Below are positions 34,342 through 43,039 of a stretch of DNA of 64,000 nucleotides, piece after piece (position 1 is the first letter of the stretch; every line of letters starts with the position of its first letter). Source of the stretch: an uncultured Streptomyces sp. (lineage in GTDB: Bacteria; Actinomycetota; Actinomycetes; Streptomycetales; Streptomycetaceae); assembly GCF_947488945.1 (NCBI RefSeq), contig NZ_CANLBS010000004.1, forward strand, positions 186,001 to 250,000, given 5' to 3'. Under the pieces are notes generated by a model. That model did no database searches. It saw only the letters and a list, made by a program, of their open reading frames with translations, and was not told the DNA's origin. The position numbers were made by a program, and so were the translations under genes.

Positions 34342-34776
34342 TCACCGGCCCGCGCCGGACCCGTTTTCCGTTCCGGCCCCGGTCTCCGTCCCGGCCTCCG
34401 GGTACGCCGCCTCGTAGGCCGTACGGAACACCGCCTGCACGTCGTGGCCGCTCAGCCCCTCGGTGCGGGCCTGCTCCAGCCACGCGTCCAGCGACCGGCG
34501 CAGCGGCGAGCCGGGGCCCGCCCCCGGCCGGGCCAGGGACCGGGTGACGAAGGTGCCCGCGCCCTGCCGCACCTCGGCGAGCCCCGCCCGCTCCAGCTCC
34601 CGGTACGCCTTCAGTGTCGTGTTCGGGTTGACCTTGGTCGCCGCCGCCACCTGCGCGGCCGTCGGCAGCCGGTCGCCCTCCCGGAGCACGCCCATCCGCA
34701 GCGCCTGCTCGACCTGACGGACGATCTGGACGTAGGTGGCGACTCCGCTGCGCCGGTCGATCCGGAACATGACCAC
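34342..34776 (-). CDS. GntR-family regulator (YtrA type)
   Basis: A 144-residue protein: an N-terminal winged helix (about 5-75; YVQIVRQVEQALRMG, TKVNPNTTLKAYRELE) and only a short helical tail, typical of the YtrA subfamily that controls ABC transporters. GTG at 34776 was preferred because AAGGTGA lies five bases before it; GTG at 34785 is possible. It is the last gene after an ABC ATPase and permease, separated by 54 bases that hold a possible own promoter. It probably represses the transporter operon. Confidence 0.87.
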   Translation of the reverse strand: MVMFRIDRRSGVATYVQIVRQVEQALRMGVLREGDRLPTAAQVAAATKVNPNTTLKAYRELERAGLAEVRQGAGTFVTRSLARPGAGPGSPLRRSLDAWLEQARTEGLSGHDVQAVFRTAYEAAYPEAGTETGAGTENGSGAGR

Positions 34777-34785
34777 TGCGTTCAC

Positions 34786-34830
34786 CTTCCGCTCGACTAC
34801 CGAATTTTACGTATACGCGAGCGTCCGCCG
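34786..34830 (-). promoter_or_regulatory. A+T-rich spacer with possible GntR promoter and palindrome
   Basis: It contains the palindrome CGTATACG (34810-34817) and, on the minus strand, TACGTAAAAT. This could provide a -10 and an operator for separate expression of the GntR gene. Confidence 0.4.
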
Positions 34831-35808
34831 TCACAGCGGGCGGCGCGAGGCGCGCCACACGACGAACACCGTCAGCAGCACGGTCCCGGCGAGCAGGACG
34901 CCCGCGCCGGTCCACTGCATCGCCGGCATCTGGTCGTAGTCCAGGTACTCCATGACGCTGTTCACGATGCCGTGCTCCTTGACGCACGCCTCGGCCGCGG
35001 CCTCGGTCGGCTTGGCGCACAGGCCCCAGCCGTAGAGCGTGCCGTCCGCGGACGCGATCCAGCGGTCCATCTCCTGCGCCTGGGCGAACCGGTCGGGAAG
35101 CGGGCCGTCGAGCGGGTAGGTGAACGTGCGGTGCGGCGCGAGCATCGGCCGGACGTAGTCCCACGCGCCCAGGGCCACCACCGAGAAGACGAACGTCCCG
35201 GTCATCGCCGCGAGCACCCTGCGGGTGAGAACGCCGACGGTGATCCCGGCGGCGGTGAGGAAGAGACACAGTGCGGGCAGCACGGGTCCGGTGCTGTCGA
35301 AGATCGCGCCGTCCAGCCAGGCGCCGCCGAAGACGGTCCGGTACGGCTTCCACCACCAGGTGAACAGGGCGGACAGGACGGTGCCGGAGACCAGCGCCAC
35401 CGCGAGGGCGAGGCCCAGCTTGGCGATCAGCCAGCGGCGGCGGGGCACCGACTGGGTGGTGACGAGCTGCGCGGTGCCCTGCTCCTGGTCGCCCGCGATC
35501 AGCGGGGCGCCGAGGAAGACGGCGAGAATCACCGGCAGCGAGCCCAACAGGAGAGTGAGCCAGTCGTACACCCGCGAGGCGTTGACCTGGTCCACCGGCT
35601 GCCTGCCGGGCCAGCCGGCCGCGTCCAGCAGTTCGATCATCTCGTGCCGGAGCTGGAGCACCGCGGCCGCGCCGAGGACGGTCAGCGCGAGGACGCAGTA
35701 CAGCGCGGCGCGGTGCTGGCGGACCACGAGCCAGGTCAGCCCGTGCAGCAGTCCGCGCTTGCCGGTGCGGGCGGCGGGCGCGGGCGCGTCGGTGAGGGTG
35801 GTGGTCAT
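34831..35808 (-). CDS. ABC-2 type transporter permease
   Basis: A 325-residue membrane protein with about six hydrophobic segments, and a large extracytoplasmic loop (about 210-290) before the last one. The membrane pattern, with LIAGDQEQGTAQL after the second segment and SVPRRRWL, matches ABC-2 exporter permeases. ATG overlaps the ATPase stop (ATGA), so the pair is translationally coupled. In YtrA-type systems such pairs respond to envelope stress or antimicrobial compounds; the cargo here is unknown. Confidence 0.85.
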   Translation of the reverse strand: MTTTLTDAPAPAARTGKRGLLHGLTWLVVRQHRAALYCVLALTVLGAAAVLQLRHEMIELLDAAGWPGRQPVDQVNASRVYDWLTLLLGSLPVILAVFLGAPLIAGDQEQGTAQLVTTQSVPRRRWLIAKLGLALAVALVSGTVLSALFTWWWKPYRTVFGGAWLDGAIFDSTGPVLPALCLFLTAAGITVGVLTRRVLAAMTGTFVFSVVALGAWDYVRPMLAPHRTFTYPLDGPLPDRFAQAQEMDRWIASADGTLYGWGLCAKPTEAAAEACVKEHGIVNSVMEYLDYDQMPAMQWTGAGVLLAGTVLLTVFVVWRASRRPL

Positions 35809-36791
35809 GAGGTGCGGATCCCTTCGGCCTCGGGGAGCGTCCCGGACCCGGCGCGGGGTGCGGGATCGGGGCCGACCCGGGCCCCGGGGGTGTGGAGGGC
35901 GGGAGCGTCGGGTGAACGGAGATGGGCGAGGAGCACTTCCTCCAGCCCCGGCTCGACCGACTGCCACGCTCCGTCCAGCGGACCGGACGGCCGCACCAGG
36001 GCCTGGAACTGCCGTCCCTGGACGCGGCATTCGATCACCGTGTGCCGGGCGAGGGAGGCCGGCGGCCCGCCGTCCACGGCCACCCCCGTCACCAGGGCGT
36101 GCGCCGGGACCAGCGCGTCGACTTCACCGGCGAGCCGGATCTGGCCGTCGGCCAGCACCAGTAGGAAGTCGCACATGTCCTCCAGCTCGGTGAGCATGTG
36201 CGAGGACATCACCACCGTGGTGCCGCGCTCCGCCGCCTCCGCCATCAGCAGCGTGCTCATCTCGTCCCGCGCCAGCGGGTCGAGGTCGGACATCGGCTCG
36301 TCGAGCAGCAGCAGGTCCGGCCGCTTCCCGAAGGCCAGCGCGAACGCCACCCGGGTGCGCTGCCCGCCGGACAGGGTGCCGATCCGCGCGGACGGCGGCA
36401 CGTTCCCCGAGCGCACGATCCGCTCCGCCGCCGGGGCGTCCCACCCCGGATTCAGCTCCGCGCCCATCCGCAGCGTCTCCGCCACCGTGAACCGCTTGAA
36501 CAGCGGCTTGTCCTGGCCGAGGAAGGCGTACCGCGGCATGACGGCGGGGTCGTCCACCGGTACGCCGAACACGTGCAGGGTGCCCTCGGTCGGCGCCACT
36601 TGCCGCGACACCAGCCCCAGCAGGGTGCTCTTCCCGGCGCCGTTGGGCCCGACCAGGCCGCAGACGCGCCCGGCCGGGAGGCGGAAGGAGCAGTCGTCCA
36701 GGGCCCGGCCCCGCCGGTAGCGCTTGCCCAGGCCGCGTGCTTCCAGGGCCCATGTCTCCGGGGGGCCGTCCGGTGTGGTCGTGTGCGTCAC
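35805..36791 (-). CDS. ABC transporter ATP-binding protein
   Basis: A 328-residue nucleotide-binding subunit. Walker A is GPNGAGKS (about 48-55), the signature is LSGGQ (about 143-147), Walker B is LLLLDEP, and the switch His is in MSSHML. A C-terminal extension (about 215-328) includes a beta-rich part and Pro/Gly tail. GTG at 36791 has GAGG six bases before it; ATG at 36809 is possible if the message is leaderless. It starts the exporter-GntR unit and has an inverted repeat at its promoter. Confidence 0.88.
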   Translation of the reverse strand: MTHTTTPDGPPETWALEARGLGKRYRRGRALDDCSFRLPAGRVCGLVGPNGAGKSTLLGLVSRQVAPTEGTLHVFGVPVDDPAVMPRYAFLGQDKPLFKRFTVAETLRMGAELNPGWDAPAAERIVRSGNVPPSARIGTLSGGQRTRVAFALAFGKRPDLLLLDEPMSDLDPLARDEMSTLLMAEAAERGTTVVMSSHMLTELEDMCDFLLVLADGQIRLAGEVDALVPAHALVTGVAVDGGPPASLARHTVIECRVQGRQFQALVRPSGPLDGAWQSVEPGLEEVLLAHLRSPDAPALHTPGARVGPDPAPRAGSGTLPEAEGIRTS

Positions 36792-36802
36792 GCCTCGCCT
36801 CG

Positions 36803-36826
36803 ATTCCATGAGTCAATTAATGGAAT
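36803..36826 (-). promoter_or_regulatory. Inverted repeat at the ABC operon promoter
   Basis: ATTCCAT (36803-36809) and ATGGAAT (36820-36826) with a 10-base A+T-rich spacer lie immediately upstream of the ATPase start. This is the best candidate site for the GntR regulator. Confidence 0.5.
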
Positions 36827-36933
36827 GATGGAGTCGAGGGTGAAAGCCTGTCAAGCGGTCCCCGGCGCGATGGGCGCGCCGCGGCCCGTGCCGCAGGCAT
36901 GCGTGAGGGACCGCCCGGAAGCCCGGAAACGCG

Positions 36934-36965
36934 CGATCGCCCGGACCGTGGGGTCCGGGCGATCG
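36934..36965. terminator. Perfect 14-bp hairpin after the glycosyltransferase gene
   Basis: Arms 36934-36947 and 36952-36965 with a 4-nt loop, 37 bases downstream of the glycosyltransferase stop on the minus strand. Confidence 0.8.
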
Positions 36966-37002
36966 GGGGCGCCGAGCTGCGGGAGGGCCGTGGGCCGGCC
37001 GG

Positions 37003-37911
37003 TCAGATGAGCGGCGGCCGGCCGAGCAGCGTCATCCGCCAGACGGTGGACCAGCGCATCGGCGAGCGCGGCCCGCACGGGGTGCGGACACCTTCGGCGA
37101 AGCCGCTCACCCAGGCGCGCAGGCCGGGCGCCGACCGGGTGCGGACGGCGGTGAGCAGGGCCCAGACGCCGAGGTAGGCGGGCACCAGGGGGAGCGGGAG
37201 GTTCCGGCGGGCCAGCCATACCCGGTTGCGGGCGGTCATGCGGTAGTAGACGGAGTGCCTGGCGGGCGAGGTCTTCGGATGCTGGAGCAGCAGTCCGGGC
37301 TCGTAGAGGATCTTCCAACCGGCGTCCAGGGCCCGCCAGGACAGGTCCGTCTCCTCGTGCGTGAAGAAGAACTCGGCGGGCCACGGGCCGGTCTGGGCCA
37401 GCATCCGCAGCGAGAAGGCGTGCGCGCCGCCGAGGAACGCGGTGACCTGCCCGCGCCGCATCGGGTCGGAGGCCCGCAGCCGGGGGACGTGGCGCCGCTG
37501 CGTCTCGCCGTGCTCGTCCGCGATCCGGAAGCCGACGATCCCGAGCCGGTCGTCGTCGGCGAACAGGTCCCGCACCGTGCGCAGCGCGCCCGCGTCCACG
37601 AGCAGGCCGTCGTCGTCCAGCTCCACCACCACGTCCACGTCGCCCAGCTCGGCGAGCCGGGCCAGCCCCACGTTGCGTCCGCCGGGGCAGCCCAGGTTCT
37701 CGTCGAGCTCGATCAGGGTCACCCCGCCGTCCAGGTCGGCGAGGCCGGGGAAGGAGGTGTAATCGGGCAGGGCGGTGCCGTTGCCGATGATCACCAGCCG
37801 GCTGGGCCGGACGTCCTGCATCGCCACCGAGGCGAGCAGCGCCTCGACGGCCTCCGGGCGGTCTCCCATCGTGACGATGGACACACCGATGCGTGGTGCT
37901 GTGAGGGTCAA
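37003..37911 (-). CDS. Family 2 glycosyltransferase
   Basis: A 302-residue GT-A type enzyme. The nucleotide-binding start (IGVSIVTMGDRPEAVEALL) and ENLGCPGGRNVGL are followed by the acidic VVELDDDG (about 95-102) for metal and sugar nucleotide. FLGGAHAFSLR and THEETDLSWRALDAG fit the acceptor side of rhamnosyl- and galactofuranosyl-like GT2 enzymes. A possible hydrophobic segment lies near 250. TTG start with GGGAG seven bases upstream. The acceptor, perhaps a cell-wall polysaccharide, is unknown. Confidence 0.87.
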   Translation of the reverse strand: MTLTAPRIGVSIVTMGDRPEAVEALLASVAMQDVRPSRLVIIGNGTALPDYTSFPGLADLDGGVTLIELDENLGCPGGRNVGLARLAELGDVDVVVELDDDGLLVDAGALRTVRDLFADDDRLGIVGFRIADEHGETQRRHVPRLRASDPMRRGQVTAFLGGAHAFSLRMLAQTGPWPAEFFFTHEETDLSWRALDAGWKILYEPGLLLQHPKTSPARHSVYYRMTARNRVWLARRNLPLPLVPAYLGVWALLTAVRTRSAPGLRAWVSGFAEGVRTPCGPRSPMRWSTVWRMTLLGRPPLI

Positions 37912-38075
37912 GGCGGAACTCCCGTGCTCGGATGAGGTGTCCGGGATCGTACGCTCCGGCAGTTCGCCCGGAGGACTCCGCCCGGCCGGGCGGGGATCAT
38001 CTCATGTTCACCCCGGATCGGCCGCGACCCGGCCGGGTGTCGCCGTCGCCGCCCGGCCCGCCCGCCGTGCCTCGG

Positions 38076-38081
38076 TAGGCT
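38076..38081 (+). promoter_or_regulatory. Leaderless -10 element (TAGGCT)
   Basis: TAGGCT ends six bases before ATG 38088 and there is no Shine-Dalgarno. Confidence 0.5.
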
Positions 38082-38087
38082 GGCGCA

Positions 38088-39122
38088 ATGATGTTCGGTA
38101 AGAACCGGTTCGACGCGGCGGTGGCCGATTTCGAGGCCGCGGTCCTCGGCCGGGACGCCAGACGGTCCCGGAAGGCGTTCGACCGCCTCCAGGAGACTTT
38201 CGGGCAGGCCGCCGAGACCGAGCTGGTCGAGGGCGCCCCGCGGCTGGCCGCGGTGCTCCCCGACGTCCCGCCCGGTCCGCGCGCCGTGGTCGCCGTGCTC
38301 GTCGGAGGCTGTGTCGAGCGCGGCGCGGACGCCGCTCGGTGCGCCCCCGGGGTCTTCGCCGGGCTGCGGGAGGCGCTGGCGGCGGCCGAGGAGTTCGCCG
38401 CGAAGCGGGCGGCCGGCGGCGGGGACTTCGCCGCCGCGTTCCCCGCCCCGGACGGCGACGGCCCGGACGGGGAGAGCGTCGCGGTCGCCGGCGAGGAGGC
38501 GGCCCTCGGGTGGTGGACCCTGCCGGACTGGGAACGCGCCTGCGTGGCCCTGCTCAACGACCCCGGCGTCCGGGCCGCCCTGCCGGACAAGGGCGAGCTG
38601 CTGGAGCGCGTCGGCCGGCTCGAAGCGGAGTCGGGGCACGCGTTCCCCTTCCTCACCCACGCGCTCCGGGTGCTCGACGACGAGCCGCTCGTCGTGCTCC
38701 ACCGGCCGAGCCGCACCGGCTACGCCCTGCGGATGTCCGGACTCGGCGACACCTTCCAACTGCACACCCTGCTCGCGGACGCGCTGGTCGGCGGCGGCCA
38801 CCTCGACGGGCGCGTCCCGTCCCCGCAGGAGGCCGCGGTCTGCCGGGACAAACAGGGCGAGGTCCCCACCGTGGGCGCATTCAACCTGGTCGCGCCCGAC
38901 GGCAGTTGGCTGGGGAACGAGGGGACCCCGCAGGACATCCCCGTCGTCGACGGCGTACGCCTGCTGGTCCTCGACCCGCCCCCCTACGAGCGCACCTGGC
39001 CGGCCGGGCGGCTGCTGCCCGGCATGCGCGGCGAACTCGTCCTGGAGCGGCCCCTCGAACCCGAGGAGGCCGACCGCTGGTTCGCGCACGTGGACCCGCC
39101 CCGGACGCCCGACGCGGGCTGA
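38088..39122 (+). CDS. Conserved hypothetical protein
   Basis: A 344-residue soluble protein starting ATG ATG. The N-terminal half (about 1-130) is helical and Ala-rich. Residues about 130-260 include GWWTLPDWERACVALLNDPGV and a His/Asp-containing FPFLTHALRVLDDEPLVVLHR region. The C-terminal part is beta-type (LLVLDPPPYERTWPAG). No signal, membrane segment or catalytic signature is recognised. Apparently leaderless, monocistronic, and convergent with phzF over a 21-base gap. Confidence 0.75.
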   Translation: MMFGKNRFDAAVADFEAAVLGRDARRSRKAFDRLQETFGQAAETELVEGAPRLAAVLPDVPPGPRAVVAVLVGGCVERGADAARCAPGVFAGLREALAAAEEFAAKRAAGGGDFAAAFPAPDGDGPDGESVAVAGEEAALGWWTLPDWERACVALLNDPGVRAALPDKGELLERVGRLEAESGHAFPFLTHALRVLDDEPLVVLHRPSRTGYALRMSGLGDTFQLHTLLADALVGGGHLDGRVPSPQEAAVCRDKQGEVPTVGAFNLVAPDGSWLGNEGTPQDIPVVDGVRLLVLDPPPYERTWPAGRLLPGMRGELVLERPLEPEEADRWFAHVDPPRTPDAG

Positions 39123-39143
39123 CGCGCCGCCGGGCCGTCCGGT

Positions 39144-39998
39144 TCACCCGATCCGCGTGCCCGTGCCGCTGACCCGCACCCTCGGGTCGCCCGCCCGCAG
39201 TTCGACGGTGAGCGTCCCCGGACGGCCCATGTCCGCGCCCTGGTGCAGGGTCAGCACGGCGTCCTCGGGCACCAGCCCCGACTCCCTGGCGTACGCGCCG
39301 AAGGCGGCGGCCGCCGCGCCGGTCGCCGGGTCCTCGACCACCCCGCCCACCGGGAACGGGTCGCGGGCGTGGAAGACGTCGGCCGACTCCCGCCACACCA
39401 GTTGCAGCGTGGTCAGGTCGAGCCGGTGCATCAGGGCTTCCAGCCGGGCGAAGTCGTAGTCCAGAGCGGCCAGCCGCTCCCGGCTCCCGGCCGCCAGCAC
39501 CAGGTGGCGGGCGCCCGCGTAGGCGATCCTCGGCGGCAGCGCCGGGTCGAGGTCGGCGGCCGGCCAGTCCAGCGCGGCCAGCGCCTCGGCCAGGTCGTCC
39601 GCCCCGATCTCCGCCACGCTCGGCTCGACGCTGGTCAGGGTGGCCCGCAACCCGCCGTCCCGCCGGGCGACCGACACCGGCACGGTGCCCGCCCGCGTAC
39701 GGAACTCCAGCTCGCCCGGACCGTCCCGCTCCGCCAGGGCGAGCGCCGTGGCCACCGTCGCGTGCCCGCAGAACGGCACCTCGGCCTTGGGGCTGAAGTA
39801 GCGGACCGTGTACGGGACTTCCCCGGCGGCCCGGGTGACGAACGCCGTCTCGCTGTACCCCAGCTCAGCGGCGACGGCGAGCATCGCGGCGTCGTCCATC
39901 CCGGAGGCGTCGAGTACGACCCCGGCGGGGTTCCCGCCCGAGGGGTCGGTGGAGAAGGCGGTGTAGCGCAGGATCTCGGTCCCGGTGGAGTGGCTCAT
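39144..39998 (-). CDS. PhzF-family isomerase/epimerase
   Basis: A 284-residue protein with the two-lobed PhzF fold. Motifs are GGNPAGVVLD near residue 20, GYSETAFV with the catalytic Glu (about 50), PFCGHATVATA (about 75) and EDPATGAAAAAFG (about 220). PhzF itself isomerises a phenazine precursor. Most homologues are uncharacterised, and no phenazine genes are nearby. ATG start with a weak ribosome-binding site. A shorter paralogue lies at 50259-50927. Confidence 0.88.
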   Translation of the reverse strand: MSHSTGTEILRYTAFSTDPSGGNPAGVVLDASGMDDAAMLAVAAELGYSETAFVTRAAGEVPYTVRYFSPKAEVPFCGHATVATALALAERDGPGELEFRTRAGTVPVSVARRDGGLRATLTSVEPSVAEIGADDLAEALAALDWPAADLDPALPPRIAYAGARHLVLAAGSRERLAALDYDFARLEALMHRLDLTTLQLVWRESADVFHARDPFPVGGVVEDPATGAAAAAFGAYARESGLVPEDAVLTLHQGADMGRPGTLTVELRAGDPRVRVSGTGTRIG

Positions 39999-40192
39999 GC
40001 CGGAGCCAACCGGCGGGGGCGCGGCTCCATTCCCGCCGGTGTGGTCCCGTCGGCGCTCCGGGGGCGGGACCGGCCGTCCGCCCGCCCCCGCCGCTCATCC
40101 CCCCGCCACACCGATGTCGTGCACTCGACAATCTCTCGTCGTCGGCCGCCGTTCCAATGCCCCTGACACCACCTGCCAGGGGAGACACACGG

Positions 40193-41860
40193 ATGACACC
40201 CGCACCGCACCACCCGGCCGGCCGGAACCCGGGGCACTCCGCCGAACTCCGGTCCGCCGCCCGGAGTTTCGGAGCCGCACTCGGGCGCCGGCGGTTCCTC
40301 ACCACGACCGGGGCCGCCGCCGCGCTGGCCTTCGCCGTCAACCTGCCGACCGCCGGGGCGGCGAGCGCCGCCGAGCTGGACGGGCGGCGGATCACCGAGG
40401 ACCCGTTCACGCTCGGCGTCGCCTCCGGCGACCCGCTGCCGGACTCCGTGCTGCTCTGGACGCGCCTGGCCCCCTCCCCGTACGAGAGCGGCGGCGGGCT
40501 GCCCGACGCACGGGTGGCCGTGCACTGGGAGCTCGCCCACGACGAGCGGTTCCGCCACGTCGTCCGGCGCGGCACGGTGACCGCGCACCCGGAGTACGCG
40601 CACGCCGTGCGGGTCGACGTGAAGGGCCTCGACTCCGGCCGGGTCTTCCACTACCGCTTCCGCACCGGCGCCTGGACCAGCCCGGCCGGCCGCACCCGCA
40701 CCGCCCCCGCCCGCGACGCCCGCACCGCCGCGCTGCGGCTCGCCGCCGTCTCCTGCCAGGCGTACCACGACGGTTACTTCACCGCCTACCGCCACCTCGC
40801 CGACGAGGACCTCGACGTGGTCTTCCACCTCGGCGACTACCTCTACGAGTACGCCGTCTCGGCCGTCGGCGGGGCTCGGAATTACACCGACCGCACCCTC
40901 CCGGCGCACTTCGCCAAGGAGACGCTGACCCTGGAGGACTACCGGCTGCGGTACGCCCTCTACAAGTCGGACCCCGACCTGCGGGCCGCCCACCAGGCGC
41001 ACCCCTTCGTCGTCACCTGGGACGACCACGAGACCGAGAACAACTACGCCGACGACACCCCCGAGAACAGCGTCCCGCCGGAGGAGTTCCTGCTCCGCCG
41101 CGCCGCCGCCTACCGCGCGTACTGGGAGAACCAGCCGCTGCGCACCCCGCAGCGCCCCACCGGCCCCGACATGCGGCTCTACCGGCGGCTCCGCTTCGGC
41201 CGGCTCGCCCAGTTCGACGTGCTCGACACCCGCCAGTACCGCAGCGACCAGGCGTACGGGGACGGGTGGCAGGTCCCCGGACCGGAGTCCGAGGACCCGG
41301 CCCGCACCCTCACCGGAGCCACCCAGGAGCGCTGGCTGATCGACGGCTGGCGGTCCTCCCGGGCCCGGTGGAACGTCGTGCCCCAGCAGGTCACCTTCGC
41401 GCAGCGCAAGGACGTGCCGACCGACGCGTACAAGCTGTCGATGGACTCGTGGGACGGCTACCCCGCCTCCCGCAAGCGCCTGCTCGACGGCGCCGCGGCG
41501 GCCGGCGTCGACAACCTGATGGTGCTCACCGGCGACGTCCACGTCGGCTACGGCTTCGACCTCAAGCAGGACTTCGACGACCCGTCCTCGCGCACCGTCG
41601 GCACGGAGATCGTCGCCACCTCGATCACCAGCGGCAAGGACGGCGCGGACAAGCCCGCCAACTGGGCCAACCAGACCGCCGCCAACCCGCACATGAAGTT
41701 CTACAACGGCCGGCGCGGCTACGCCCTGGTGACCCTCACGGACACCGCGGCGCGCGCCGACTACCGCACGGTGTCCGCGGTCACCACCCCCGGCGCCCCC
41801 GTCACGACGGCGGGTTCCTTCGTGACGGAGGCGGGCGACCCGGGGCTCAAGCCGGCCTGA
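40193..41860 (+). CDS. phoD: PhoD-type alkaline phosphatase/phosphodiesterase, Tat-exported
   Basis: A 555-residue enzyme. The N-terminus has a twin-arginine signal (GRRRFLTTTG, hydrophobic core, Ala-x-Ala near 57). An N-terminal Ig-like PhoD domain (about 65-165) precedes the metallophosphatase domain with SCQAYHDG, FHLGDYLYEY, WDDHETENNY and LTGDVHVGYG, holding the iron and calcium ligands known for PhoD. It releases phosphate from extracellular phosphoesters. ATG with AGGGGAG eight bases upstream. In streptomycetes such genes are under PhoP, but I see no clear PHO box. Ends 22 bases from the convergent oxidoreductase gene. Confidence 0.93.
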   Translation: MTPAPHHPAGRNPGHSAELRSAARSFGAALGRRRFLTTTGAAAALAFAVNLPTAGAASAAELDGRRITEDPFTLGVASGDPLPDSVLLWTRLAPSPYESGGGLPDARVAVHWELAHDERFRHVVRRGTVTAHPEYAHAVRVDVKGLDSGRVFHYRFRTGAWTSPAGRTRTAPARDARTAALRLAAVSCQAYHDGYFTAYRHLADEDLDVVFHLGDYLYEYAVSAVGGARNYTDRTLPAHFAKETLTLEDYRLRYALYKSDPDLRAAHQAHPFVVTWDDHETENNYADDTPENSVPPEEFLLRRAAAYRAYWENQPLRTPQRPTGPDMRLYRRLRFGRLAQFDVLDTRQYRSDQAYGDGWQVPGPESEDPARTLTGATQERWLIDGWRSSRARWNVVPQQVTFAQRKDVPTDAYKLSMDSWDGYPASRKRLLDGAAAAGVDNLMVLTGDVHVGYGFDLKQDFDDPSSRTVGTEIVATSITSGKDGADKPANWANQTAANPHMKFYNGRRGYALVTLTDTAARADYRTVSAVTTPGAPVTTAGSFVTEAGDPGLKPA

Positions 41861-41882
41861 AAACAGAGTGCCTGACGGTCCG

Positions 41883-42899
41883 TCAGCGCACCTGTGCCGG
41901 GAAGAGGTCGTCGGCCGGGTAGCGGACGCCGACGCGGTCACGGACCGCGTCGAGCGTCCGCATCACCGCCAGCGACCCCTCCAGCGGCACCAGCGGCGAC
42001 TCCGTCTCGCCCGCCCGCAGGGCGCGCATCACCTCGGCCGCCTCGAACTGCATCCCGGACAGCCCCTGCGGGCCGGGGCCCGACTCGATCCGCTCGGGCT
42101 CCGCGCCCGCGCGGGTCAGCAGGAAGTGGTCCGGGTGGAAGAAACCGTGCGGGAAGTCCATCCGGCCCGCCGTGCCGACCACCGAGGCGGCCGTGGCGTG
42201 GTGCCCCACGATCGAGCAGGACAGCAGCGCGTTGGCGCCCGACGCCCAGCTCAGCAGCATCCCGGTGTTCAGGTCCACGCCCTCCGGGGAGAGCAGCGCG
42301 TCCGCCTGGATGCGGTCCGGCTCGCCCAGCAGGAGCTGTGCGAACGCCACCGGGTACACCCCGAGGTCCAGCAGCGCCCCGCCGCCCAGCGCCGGGTCGC
42401 GCAGCCGGTGGTCCGCACCGAAGTCGCCGGCGAAGCCGAAGTCCGCCTGGACGGTCCGGATCTCCCCGATCGCGCCCTCCCGCACCAGTTCCGTCATCCG
42501 CCGGACCAGCGGGTTGCAGTACGTCCACATGGCCTCCATCAGGAACAGGCCGCGCTCCCGGGCCAGCTCCACCAGCTCCGCGGCCTGCCCGGCGTTCAAG
42601 GTGAACGCCTTCTCGCACAGCACGTGCTTCCCGGCCTTCAGCGCCAGCGCGGTCGCCTCGTAGTGGGCCGAGTGCGGCGTGGCGACGTACACCACGTCCA
42701 CCTCCTCGTCCGCGACGAGCTCGGCCCAGCTCCCGTAGGCCCGGGGGATCGAGAACCGGTCGGCGAAGGCCCGCGCCGACGCGTCGGTGCGGGACGCCAC
42801 CGCCACCACCTCGGCGTCCGGCAACCCCTGGAGGGCCGCCGTGAAGGTCGCCGCTATGCCGCCCGTCGCCAGTACGCCCCAGCGCACAGTCCTGCTCAT
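41883..42899 (-). CDS. Gfo/Idh/MocA-family oxidoreductase
   Basis: A 338-residue NAD(P)-dependent enzyme. The Rossmann domain starts WGVLATGGIAATF (about 7-19), with DVVYVATPHSAH and the conserved GKHVLCEKAF (Lys near 97). The C-terminal substrate domain has GGGALLDLGVYPV. Family members oxidise sugars, inositols or dihydrodiols; the substrate is unknown. It is divergent from an MFS efflux gene, with tandem operator-like repeats between them. Confidence 0.9.
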   Translation of the reverse strand: MSRTVRWGVLATGGIAATFTAALQGLPDAEVVAVASRTDASARAFADRFSIPRAYGSWAELVADEEVDVVYVATPHSAHYEATALALKAGKHVLCEKAFTLNAGQAAELVELARERGLFLMEAMWTYCNPLVRRMTELVREGAIGEIRTVQADFGFAGDFGADHRLRDPALGGGALLDLGVYPVAFAQLLLGEPDRIQADALLSPEGVDLNTGMLLSWASGANALLSCSIVGHHATAASVVGTAGRMDFPHGFFHPDHFLLTRAGAEPERIESGPGPQGLSGMQFEAAEVMRALRAGETESPLVPLEGSLAVMRTLDAVRDRVGVRYPADDLFPAQVR

Positions 42900-42926
42900 G
42901 ACCGCCCCTTGCCTGCCGTGAAGAGA

Positions 42927-42972
42927 GTTCCGACACCTGCCCGGAACGAAGCGTTCCGACGCCCGCCCGGAA
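42927..42972. promoter_or_regulatory. Two 20-bp direct repeats in the divergent promoter region
   Basis: Copies at 42927-42946 and 42953-42972 differ at two positions and are 26 bases apart. Each contains TTCCG-N9-CGGAA, and the junction forms a third dyad CGGAAC-N5-GTTCCG (42942-42958). They lie between the oxidoreductase and the efflux pump genes. Confidence 0.65.
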
Positions 42973-43039
42973 AATGTGGTCCGGCCACTGCGGCCGAGCT
43001 GAGAGCATAGATCCGGATTTCAACGATGTGGAGAAGAGA

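Noticed and set aside
40000..40192. PHO box sought upstream of phoD
   Set aside because: No pair of 11-bp direct repeats resembling GTTCACC was found in the 194-bp divergent region.
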